DNA of 64,000 nucleotides from Phallus indusiatus (lineage: Eukaryota; Basidiomycota; Agaricomycetes; Phallales; Phallaceae), in NCBI GenBank assembly GCA_027605045.1, contig JAQFWX010000124.1:1-64000 (forward strand), given 5' to 3'. The notes below the pieces were generated by a model. The model was not told where the DNA came from. It did no database searches and saw only the letters and a program-made list of their open reading frames with translations. A program made the position numbers and the translations under genes. The stretch's first letter is position 1. Every line of letters begins with the position of its first letter. Shown one piece after another: positions 35,939 to 46,088 of this stretch.

Positions 35939-38548
35939 TCATAAACGTGTTAGAATTGAATAAAATACCTTGGAAAACATCTCCCAGTCGTGCTCAGGCC
36001 GAATGGGCTCCAGGTCCAATGCACCGCTGGCCCATTGGATTTTCTCGGACATCTCTAGCGGGTAATGAGCATATCGAACATGTTCTTGAGACTCACATTC
36101 TCTGTCCGTTTGTTTTTGCTTGATTCGTTCCCAAACGTCTTCTGGAATCCTTGGGTCATTGGACTGGGACCTTATATCGTACCGTCCGCTCCAATCGAAG
36201 TCTACCAACATTAAGCGATTATCGGGTGTAACAAGAATGTTTGGTGGTCGTAGATCTCCTAACACAAATCCATTTTCGTGCAAAGCCGTCAAGATCTGTC
36301 GGAGGTGATCGTCTAAATGATGATGGTCTTCTTTATTATATGATGTTGACGGCACATAGTCCATGACCACCATATGCATCCTTTGGCTGGTCCCCAGCTC
36401 GGGTGTTGCATTATCCGCAGCTGGTGAAAAGGTATGAACAAGTGTTGTTTCCGGTAAAGGACCATAGTAATGCAGAGCAGGTGCCCATCCATGTTTTGCG
36501 AGAAACCGGTGGACATCTTCGCCATATTTCGAAACAAACTTGACCACAATTTCGGTCTTATCCTCATCACGACACGCCTTGTAGGTTACACATGTTTGGG
36601 ATGTTTGCAAAGGTGCCAAGTATTGAAAACCGGTTTCTCGTTGATCAACCATATATTTAACCGGGAAGGGGAAGAATCGCGGATGTGCTTTGTCAGGAAT
36701 CAGTTCAGGTGCCTTCGGAACGTCTTCCGCATAATAGGCCTCCAATTCGGTTAACGTTACGCGAAGCGCATTCATAACACGGGAACATTCGTATACATGA
36801 GATTGTTCTTGTGTAGATGATAGCCCCATCCATACAAAATCGGTCAGCCGCTGAATGATCACCTTGTCAGTGATCACGCCTCCCATAACGCATAACCAGG
36901 GTCCCCCTCCCGTTATCATAATCGTGGGGCAGCAACATTTATGACTAATATTCTTGAGAACAACTTAAATTAGAGAATTTGTGATGAAAGAGACACATAA
37001 TTGTCTCACCTTGCGGAGCCGCCAGCAATTCAACATGGACAGCCCGGCTTGGATAGACGGATCTCCAGAGCCTGCGCCCATCTCTCTCCTCAATTCAATG
37101 ATCCCATACGCTACGGAACGGCAGCCCACTAGTGTCTTAAAACTCCCGTCAGGTATAGTACTGTCCTCGTTTTCTATTGGAGATGCGTCTATCATCAAGA
37201 GATCTTGAATATGGTCACGAAAATGTCCATTGCGAACGTTCTCATCTTCGGTGGTGATATTTCCTAGAAAACTCATAAATCTACAGGTTTTTCTGAGATA
37301 GTCAGGTGTTGGCCGGAACTGAGGATCAGTTAAAAGTTGTTTGAAGCGCGCGAATATCGAATGGTATATGTAGATTGGCGGTGCACGTGGTGCAATTGCG
37401 CTTTTCTCACTACGGCGACCGTCATATATCTTGTGTGTTGACATGCTTTGAGTGTTGTTGTAGCTTGCAGGGGTAGCCCCTGCTGACGGGGAGTAATATT
37501 TTTTGGCCTCAATAAGCTCCATATAACTTCTGAACGCTATGCGTATACCCTCAGATAAACACATTGAATAGTTGTAATGAATAGAACGCACGCGCAAAAC
37601 CAGAGATACTGAAACCACCTGGCGTGGATGTTATTGTTTTAGCGGTGACGAATAGGTGTATACTCCCAGGATTTTCCCGCACATCCTTTCCGATCAGATT
37701 CGAAAAGGACATTTGGGATGAGATTTGGGTTGCTACGGTGTCAATGCTCGGAGTCGTGATCTTCCATTCCACAGGAATTTGGGAAAGATTTGTCTTTGGC
37801 TGTATCTTATGAGAAAGCGATGCAAAAGATGGGGAGACATGGAATACTCACCTTCCAAAAACAGACTGTAGACTTATCAACGCAATGACGATAATAGGTT
37901 TTCATCTCTGTGATGAAAGCCGATTGATGATTGAACGTCGGCTCTTCAAATTCTCGGTTTGAAAACTCCATGGGCTTAGTAGAATGATCGAAGAACTTGG
38001 GACTGTATATAATCCAAGTTACGCAAGTCTTTATCTTGGCCGTGACGAATAGGTGAATACACGTAGGTTTCTTCTGTAAATCTTCCCCAACTCCGTCATA
38101 AAGAGATGTCCCCGGTAGAATTGGGGATGATACGGTGCAGATGTCCGGCAATGTGTCGTTCCACGTCGTAGGGATCGTGTCGTACGCTTCAATGGGCTGC
38201 ATGTGATGAGTATGCAGCAGGATAAAAAGAGAGCAGACACGGAACACACACCTTATGAAAAGATATCGTGTCCGGATCAGCAGGGAAACTGTACTGGGCC
38301 CGGATTTCTTTGGCAAAGATTGATTGAAATGTGTACGACCGTTGCTTAAGCGTGGACTCTTCAAACTTCAGGATTTTATAGTATAAGTATTTGTTGTTAA
38401 AGAAAAACCACGATATGTCGATATCAGCGGTAGAAGCAACATCACGGGGAGCAACAAAGGTGGGGATTTTGCTCCTTCCGTCATCAGTAGTTACAGAATG
38501 TTTCCTTTTTCTTCCAGACATAAATTCTTCACCTTTTCGTAATTCCAT
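35939..38548 (-). CDS. Kinase-like protein with two tandem Crinkler-type N-terminal units
   Basis: The start is ATG at 38548 (MELRKGEEFMSGRKRKHSV). Two similar units of about 100 residues follow. Unit 1 runs from DISWFFFNNKYLYYKILKF through TISFHK to CIHLFVTAK. Unit 2 runs from VTWIIYSPKFFDHSTKPMEF through TVCFWK to SIHLFVTAK. The pattern of an N-terminal strand, a WK/HK landmark and a final IHxxV strand resembles the ubiquitin-like Crinkler (CRN) N-terminal domain. Each unit has an intron directly after its HK/WK codon. A middle region contains DYLRKTCRFMSFLGNI, GDPSIQAGLSMLNCW and GGPWLCVMGGVITDKVIIQR. A C-terminal atypical kinase domain has VVKF (putative ATP Lys), MVVMDYVPS, LGDLRPPNILV (catalytic loop, HRD changed to LGD) and MLVDFDWSG (DFG changed to DFD). 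The end is near 35939 and may involve one more splice. The host role of such proteins is unknown; activity and CRN homology are inference. Confidence 0.75.
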
Positions 38549-38975
38549 TCCCTGTTCAGAGCAATATAACTTCTTTCCTTGACTACTGGTTATCGGCGGG
38601 ACCAGGGGCTGAGTTTAAAGATCCCTGTGTAATTTGAAATTTGGAACCGTCTCCGGTCCAAAGTCTCCGGTCCAAAGTCTCAGGTCCAAAATATGGGCAG
38701 CTTGAACCCATCAACATGAGAATAGAGGAACCGGAAGGTACATTTTTTGCCATTCACTAACATCGACGGCGAAAAAGGGGGAGACAAACTGTCGCTAACA
38801 TGTATCGCTTACTGATTGGTTTCTTGTTGGCATTAAGAATCAAATGACACATTCCGGGTGAGTTCACAAGGGTTTAAAATGCGCCCAAAATCAAAATATG
38901 CAAATGTCAATTTTTTTTATACTTCGTGATCCATATAATACGACAATAAATACAACTTGTAGGGTTTCCATTTAG
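38549..38975. other. Promoter side of the kinase-like gene and 3' flank of the TBC gene
   Basis: No coding sequence is seen. The region carries a 14-bp unit repeated three times at 38649-38690, about 100 bp upstream of the kinase-like start codon, where it could affect transcription. Confidence 0.5.
38649..38690. repeat. Three tandem copies of a 14-bp unit
   Basis: The unit GTCTCCGGTCCAAA occurs twice exactly (38649-38662 and 38663-38676). A third copy (38677-38690) differs by one base, GTCTCAGGTCCAAA. It lies just upstream of the Crinkler-like kinase gene on the minus strand. Confidence 0.85.
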
Positions 38976-41900
38976 CTATTTCATAGGTGACGCGGTCAAC
39001 AGTTCTTTCGCCACTTCTTTGTCCGTTTCGGACAAGCCTGAATCGTGAGCTTGAAGGAAGGCATCCACCTGAAACTCTATGTTAGCACATGCCCGGAATA
39101 CCCGAGGGAGAAAGAGAAGAAAAGAAGCAACAAAAAGAAAGCACGAAAGGAAAAAAAAAGATGTGAAAAACACATACTTCATCCATCACATTGGCATCAT
39201 CTTCGGCTTTAGTATCGTCATCGAGGTCTTCTCCTTCGTCATCTCTAGCCTCATCAATGGCGAATGCTGGTCTTATTTGTGCTGCTGCGTTTGCGACTTG
39301 AATAAGCTCGGGTAGCTTGGCAGGCGGTAGGCTAGTGTCTGAAGTAACCGTGTTCAGAGTGGTGGTGGAGGTTGATGATCGTAGTGTAGGGGTTATGGGC
39401 GATGTCCGAACACTACGGGATGATGCCGCCAGTAAAGGTTCCCAATTTTCTGGTTCTTGAAGAGGTCGAGTTTTGCCGATGGACGGTCGGTACGTAACCT
39501 AGAGTCATAGATTATGGTCAATCATTGACTTCGTAGAGCTGATGGCCATACCTGATGTTTTCCAATAGTCTTTCCGACTTCATCGGAAAGCTTATTCAAA
39601 ATCTTCCTGTTGTCATCGGTGACGAAGGTGGACAGGATTCCGCCAAGGAAGCCGGTCTTCAACTGAGGTGACTGATCATCTGCTGTTTTGAATATTTGGA
39701 ATGAAGCTGCAAGATCCGTATCGAAAAAAGATTCCAATAGCTCATCCGCCAGAACAACCATGCGAAAACTATAAAGGTGAAACAGAAAAAGAAGGAAATC
39801 GAAGCAATGATATAGCGGACGAATGATGAGCACGAGTAAAAAAACTCACGTAGCTAGATTGAGGTAAGGACGATTCGTCGGAATTTCAGAGGGGTCAATA
39901 GACGTTCCACTAGTGTTAAGTGGATGGGTTGGTTGTTGAATCATTTCATCTCCATATTCAAAGGCATTCGTCATGAACCGACTGACGGCGCCTAGATAAC
40001 CGTCACCATGTTCATGTCGAAAAATGAACTAAGCAGAATGTTCAAGCATTAACGGACAAAAGTTTGGTTGTTCATACACTCACCAGGAGCGATTCAGATA
40101 GCTGGAGAACCTCATCTTTGGATAAAAATCCATCTTTATCTTTGTCATGAAGACTGAAAAACCATTCTATGGCTTCCATTAAATCACTAAAAACAATCGC
40201 ATCTAGGCCGGTAATGATGTCCTTTCAAAGTCTCAAAAAATGCCCCATGACAGAAAGATCGAGCCTACCTGGAAAGACAGGGCACCTCTCCTAGAGAAAT
40301 CCCAAAAGAAAAACAGGCGATCAATAAGTTCGTGTTCAGCTATCCGTCTATCAATTCGTTCCTGAAGAGTAATGGGAGAGTAAAAAGTTTAAGATAGCTA
40401 GGCTCAGAAGAGAGTGTATCTTACTTGGAATCCATTGGAAACAATAGACTCGTCTCTAGCCCAGGTAGCGATATCGCCAAGGAATACTTTGAATGTCTTC
40501 AGTCCAATCCGTGTCTCAAAACGCTCAATGGTCTCTTCAGATGAGGTTACTACGGGAAGACTTTGAGGAGGTGGCGGCTCCACATAAATAGCATTGTACA
40601 AAACATCGTAGACCTTGCCAGCCTGCTCCTTATTGAAACGCCCCAACGTATGCAAATTTCGGACAGCCGCTCGTTTAGAAAACGATTCAATTCCAACGAT
40701 AATTTCGGAACGGAATTTCTTGCGTTCAGAGTAAATAGTGTCTTCTGTAATAATTGAGAACTCGCGGAAGGCAACCAGAAGAAGCTCTTGAAAGCGCGTG
40801 ATCGCCCGAGTTCTTGGATCTGACGAGTTTGGGTGCGCTGATTCCCCAAGAGATGCGAAGTAGTTTCTCATCAGGCTTACGAAGTGAACATGATTAGCCT
40901 AATGGGGATACAACCAGATTACCCTTACTTGATAAACTGGCCGTCATCCTGGATCTGTAACAGCTCCTCGCCGTTGATCTTTAGAATGGCTAATGGAGAT
41001 TGATAAGCACGCGCGCATCAAAATAGAATGGCATGGAGTTACCGAGACTACAGAGGTTGTTAACATCGCCTAACTGAACTAAGGTATATTGACTTACGCG
41101 ACTTGGAACAGAACCTTCGGACCCATGCAGAAGAAGCAATCCACGATACGGAACGCAAATATCAACGGCATGCTATTTATATATAAACTCAAAAACCAAG
41201 GAAGCGATGCAACACTGAGCTGAACGTCTACGACGTTGAAGTGGTCATAAATCATGGGAAGACATCGATGGACCAAGGATTCAAACACGCGTTGGTCCAG
41301 GAGGGTACCATGCATCGATTGACTAGAAATGATCTTGATACATGGTTCTGATTGACGGAATGTTTGACATACCTGTAGTAACCAGGAAGTAGACGGTCAC
41401 AAAGAACCTCTAGTAGCCAAAAGGCTTGTTCTTCAGACATGTAGCTGCAAATCATCAGTATATTGCACTTTCAATAAGTTGTCACTTACATCAAAAGAGC
41501 GGCAGTTAATATGTTCATAGCCTGTCTGTCTTTAGTGTTGTCACTGAAGCTAGACTAACGGCATATCGAACCTGACAATAACCGAGTTCCGGATTCTTAT
41601 AAGAATATGCAGTAAGAACACGTCGTAGAGTTGAAATGCCTTCTTCCGTTTGATAGGCGGCATATTCAGGGAGACTTCTGGTAAGGTCCTTCTCAATCTC
41701 CTCTGTGCTGGTACTGATCAGGCCTTCGTTATCTTTAAGTATCTTCTCGTAAAGTCCGGGGTTACTGAAACGCAGATATAATGACCCCGACAATGTTTCC
41801 CAAATTTCGCCTCGTAGTCGATTTGGAAGACCAACCTGAACTAAGCGGGTTGCCTGTGGATATCGCAGCAATGTTAAGTTACGACCATGAGCTGGAATAT

Positions 41901-43010
41901 GTTAGCTTAAAATCAGATATGGAAGCGCGAAATAAGACGAACAACGAAGGTATGTGGTCCAGAGCTTGATCTTTGAAGCTTCCCGTAATCTAAAAAAAAT
42001 GGATATGAGTAAGACCGACGTAGTAATCACCAAGCCTACTTTTTTGCGTCACCAGGAAACTTGAATTTGAGACCCAAACCGCCGAGGTATTTGGTTTCGC
42101 TTGTTGACGCCCCTTCACTTTCAGGAATAAGGCTACCATCCTCCCTTTCATTGTCCGCCACGTGTGAAGATACCGGAATAAGATGCTCGCTATAACAGGT
42201 TCTAACAAATGTCTTCATCAACTTCATGTTGCCATTCTGAAGCTCTTGCTTCAAGGCGTTGCGTAGAACTGTGCAAAACACATCGGCGGTCGGGCGCAAT
42301 CCTAGCAGCTGTACGATCTACACAGCACGCAAACGTGTGAAATGTGATAGTTCTGTTCAAGTGTTCAAGTGATCACTCACGATCTTCATGTTATGCCACG
42401 TCACGAGACTTAAAGCAAACACTCCGGGACGCGAGGTGAGTCTTTCAACCCGTCGTATGACACATAAGGGGAATGTGAAGCGGACGGATTTCCGATCATG
42501 AGAGGTAAAAGCTAGGTAGGGCGGTAAGAGGTACAGTTTGCCGGACTGCTCAAAAGTGTGAGTTATAAAGGCAAAGGCATAAGAAATGAAATTACATATG
42601 AATCCTCCTTTTCATCTACGAGGCTCACGATCTAGATTGAAGATAAATTCCTCTACGTGATGACAAATAATTCGTTGAACATACCGCATTAATCTCAACC
42701 TTTTCTAATTCTTCAGTTGACGCATCACGACCTATTGTATCATCGGTAGGGATTGAAAGAAAAATCCGTAGTATCTGGTCTCTTGATGGCTCCTTGAAGT
42801 TGCGGAATTGAGTATTGATGGTCGTCATTAGCACCGTCTCATATGCGAGTTCCTGACGTATACCAGCAGTAAACATCATATTAAAATAATCACAAAAAGG
42901 AAATCTAATACGAACTTTGTACCTGGTTGACTTGCTGTAAACAGAATGTATGATCTTTCAGGAGAGTGTCTGTGCGCTCCCCTTCCGTTGTAGTTTCTCT
43001 TGAAATTTCA
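38976..43010 (-). CDS. TBC-domain Rab GTPase-activating protein with EF-hand (Gyp2/TBC1D8-9 type)
   Basis: This is predicted to stimulate GTP hydrolysis by a Rab GTPase in vesicle traffic. N-terminal exons include [11 protein letters not shown] and [19 protein letters not shown], then membrane-associated (GRAM-like) sequence around 42.0-42.6 kb with [13 protein letters not shown]. The TBC domain starts near 41.87 kb with [20 protein letters not shown]. It continues through [58 protein letters not shown], and [17 protein letters not shown] with FRIVDCFF. An EF-hand follows at about 40.1 kb ([17 protein letters not shown]). The tail is Ser/Thr-rich then acidic and ends [10 protein letters not shown] at 38976. 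The catalytic Arg (near IWETL in the usual IxxDxxR position) is not resolved because the exon joins there are uncertain. The first exon is also unresolved: the frame opens after a TGA near 43030 without an obvious ATG, so a short 5' exon is missing. Domain order fits the Gyp2/TBC1D8-9 group. Confidence 0.85.
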
Positions 43011-43124
43011 AAAAGGCCGTCCTCTCAACCGAGCGCCTGTCAAGTGTTCACGTGACCGTGACGTGCGAGTCCCGTGCACAAAGTATAAAGCAACATTGAA
43101 ATGCACTCGCTTAATTTTCTAACA
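43011..43124. promoter_or_regulatory. Short divergent promoter between TBC and LRR genes
   Basis: Fewer than about 115 bp separate the first recognised exon of the TBC gene (minus) from the likely LRR start (plus). The segment contains CACGTGACCGTGACGTG-like sequence, with a CACGTGAC E-box-like core near 43051. Shared regulation is possible but is inferred from spacing only. Confidence 0.4.
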
Positions 43125-44732
43125 ATGTCTACGTGTTCTTCCTCTCCACCAGTCACCCCACCGTCGTCTGACAGCGAGGACGACGAAAATGTCGAGACTA
43201 CGCCCCAAACGCGTCCACTCTTCGTTAATAGGCACCCCTCACCACACCCCCTAGCCGCCTCAACAAAGGCGACTCGGGATCCACCGTCATATCAAAAAAG
43301 ATATACATCTAAACACATCCCGTCATCCAGCAAGACTGTCCTGGCAATTGTGTCTCCCAAAATTTCACAGCCACCTCAGCGAAATCCTGTTCAAACCGAA
43401 CGTATTCGTTGGGAAGTTGCTATAGCGAATACGATAGACAATGCACTGTCCAAGATTGATTTGAGGTACGCGTCTAGGTTGAAATACGAAGTACTGTATG
43501 AATGACGCGTCGCAGCTTTTTTAATTTGACATATATCCCTTCTTTTATTTCAGATCTAAAGAATCTAGTCATTCTCCCAAGACGAGAACTGTTTTCTTCC
43601 ACCGAACCGCTGGAGAGGAGGTTTAAGAAAAGTGCTACGGCACCTGCAGGTGGTCTTTTTAAACGTCCTCCATCCGATTCTACCCTTCTCCCTCCAGTCG
43701 ATATAGCTAAGGCTCCTCTCCGCCGGGCATTTGCACGCGCCGACACGTCCGCGGTGTCACGATTTATGCCAACTAAGCACGAAACAACCTCTACTCATGA
43801 CGGACTTGAGCTATACCTTATGAGTAATCGTATAACCTCACTTCCCCGCGAGCTTTTCGAATTAGATCGGTTAGTTGTTCTCAGTCTTCGTACGTTTGTT
43901 TTTTTACGATTGAGTCGAGAGATTGTGATGAACTGTGCCTCAGGCGGGAACATGCTTACTTCTCTGCCTCCCGCAATTCGATTTTTGAAAGCACTTCGAG
44001 AGCTTAACATCGCGAATAATCAGATTAATTATCTCCCAGCAGAGATACAAGAGCTTCGGCTTCGTACATTGCACTTGCAGCCCAATCCCTTTCTGCAACC
44101 ATCTGACACCTCTATGACTTTAAAAGGCGAGAGGATGTTGGGGCCCTTGACACGTAAATTCAGTATACCTCCTTTAACGGAGTTTGCGTTGCGGAGCCTA
44201 TTGGCGTCAGATGGCGGTCAAGCCACCAATATAGAAAGAGATTTGTCTCTGGCCGAGATCGACGCGCTTGACCTCCCAGTGCATATGCAGTCGATCCTAC
44301 GGGGCTCTACGGGTCACAGTAGAGCCAGATCAATTCAAGTGGACCACACCCAATTCGACATGCGACTAAACAACTGTCCCTCGCCGCACCACCGTCAGGT
44401 TTCTTCATCAGCGACTTTAAGGAATGTCCGTTTCCAAATAGAAAGGGATAGCTTTGTTTTCAATATCCCATCGGAAACAAGGGTGGAGTGGGTAGGTGAG
44501 GTTGCGGGAGTTGTAGTGGCAAATACACCAAAGGCGTTCGTTCCCAGTAAGTATACGTGCCTAATTCTTTTTGCCAAAACACTTAGCTACATCGCCAATA
44601 GTTCTGTGGCGCGGCTGTAATCATGGATGCTTGGGTTTTCTGGAAGATGATGATTTGTCTCCGGAGCCCAATTCATTCGGATCAACGCTCGACGAAAACG
44701 GCGAGGAATTCGAGTTTTCGGATGATGAATGA
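43101..44732 (+). CDS. Leucine-rich repeat protein
   Basis: ATGs at 43101 and 43125 are in frame; the second gives MSTCSSSPPVTPPSSDSEDD. The N-terminus is Ser/Pro-rich and probably disordered. LRRs follow: KIDLSFFNLTYIPSFISDL with KNLVILP (joined across an intron ending CGTCGCAG), then ELYLMSNRITSLPRELFEL, GNMLTSLPPAIRFLKAL, and LNIANNQINYLPAEIQELRL with LRTLHLQPNPF. The second LRR block lies on the far side of a loop of about 100 residues. A C-terminal region reads PPLTEFALRSLLASD, HMQSILRGS, RRVEW-like VEWVGEVAGVVV, then, after an intron, VPVLWRGCNHGCLGFLED and an acidic end EFEFSDDE with TGA at 44730-44732. The conserved WRGC..GC module suggests a defined fungal LRR family with a Cys-containing tail, but I cannot name a function. 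If the last intron is not spliced, translation stops at 44620 in a different tail. Confidence 0.8.
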
Positions 44733-44784
44733 ACATTAATTGACATACATGTATAAGAATATAAATTATCCCAATGCTAATATC

Positions 44785-45971
44785 TCATACACGAGCCGAG
44801 CCTGCAGCAGCCTGACGCTTTCTCCGGGCTCCTCTTCTTAGTTCAAGCAGGTCGGCTTCAATGTCAATATCTCGCGCGCTTGTCAACCCACTCAAACTCT
44901 TCCCTAAACCAGTTGAAGCACCTGTGCCTATTATTGGAAGAAGGCCACTATCAAGATTTCCACGAGAACCACCTCCACTTGACTGACTCTGCTGGGCTGG
45001 CGCTGAAGCTTTGCCTCCTCGTCTTGGAGGTGGTTCCTTAAGTGGTAAAGCGAGGGGAAATGGGGAAGGAAGTGTGTCAAGTGCTAGAGAGTAGGGGTTG
45101 GCGACTGCGTGTGGGTTCCCTTGCACGGGCAGCGTAGAATATGGTAGTAATGGTGATGGGGAACGACCACCGCCTGCGATCTCAGACAACTTATTTCGTA
45201 GCTTCCGAGTAACGTGAGGTCGTGATTGTGAATCTAGGGTGGTATCTAATATAAAGCCATATATTAATAGAGTCTCGAGTTGAATGAAAGAAGTTCTACT
45301 CGCCAATATTTCCTTCACCGTCCTTATCTTCTCTCGCACGTTTACGGCGCTCTTCTATACCCTCCAACATTCTATCCCTGATACGATCTCGCCCTTTATT
45401 CCATTCATCCTCAACTTTGGCACGTTCTTCTTCCCATGCTGCACGAACACATTCCAAGCTGTATTCTTCTTCGAGTGCAATCTGGTTCAGAGTAGCAGCT
45501 CGCTCTAGACTGACAGGATAGAGTGCTAGTGTATATTCGGGGACCAAATGAGGTTCAATTGCCAATTGCACAGAGGCTTGTTGGTGTCTTGTTAACTCTT
45601 CCGTATACCTCGACATCATACTGTGTCAAAGTTCTTTCAATGGGACGACTTCTGTACAGAATGGGGAAAAAAGACATACTCGTCTCGTCGGTAGTCGCTA
45701 AGATCCTTTCCGAGCTTTGTGACGACCTCTCTTCGCTTCCGATCCTTAACTGTCTTAGGATCTTCTGTAGCCGTTGCTGTGATATCGCTTCAACAGCAAG
45801 CTCACGAGTCACCATGAGAAACGAGTCGGAATGCTCACCTGGTGCGGGAGATCGGGATAGAGTGAATGGCAAGTTACCATCCGGAATGGCGACTTGGTCT
45901 ACGTTTCTAGATGATTTGTATGGTATGGCAAAGACTCCAGCCTGAGGCGGCATTGTGGTTGACACTGACAC
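44785..45971 (-). CDS. Sds3-like subunit of a Sin3 histone deacetylase complex
   Basis: Sds3/BRMS1-family proteins bridge Sin3 and Rpd3-type deacetylases in repressor complexes in the nucleus. The start at 45971 (MSVSTTMPPQAGVFAIP) leads, after an intron within a PAPG codon run, to EDPKTVKDRKRREVVTKLGK and DLSDYRRD. The next exon gives MMSRYTEELTRHQQASVQLA, LYPVSLERAATLNQIALEEE, YSLECVRAAWEEERAKVEDE and RDRIRDRMLEGIEERRKRAR. This DRKRR..L..YR..L plus long charged coiled-coil pattern is characteristic of Sds3-like domains. Two further exons carry LDSQSRPHVTRKLRNKLSE and a Pro/Ser-rich tail ending AAAGSARV at 44785. It converges on the LRR gene (about 50 bp between stops) and diverges from the MMS22-like gene (about 120 bp between starts). 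Confidence 0.78.
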
Positions 45972-46088
45972 CCTCTTTTGCTGAACATGCCGGGGGGAGC
46001 CGGTCGGAGATCAAAAATCTGTTTACCCACATCCACATGTGATCGATTATTCATACGTGTCGTCACACCAGCTGTCACGCGCCTTAGC
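45972..46088. promoter_or_regulatory. Bidirectional promoter of Sds3-like and Mus7/MMS22-like genes
   Basis: Only 117 bp lie between the two predicted start codons. The segment includes CACATGTGATCG and CACGCGCC. Both products act on chromatin or DNA, so co-regulation is plausible, but this is based on spacing alone. Confidence 0.45.
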
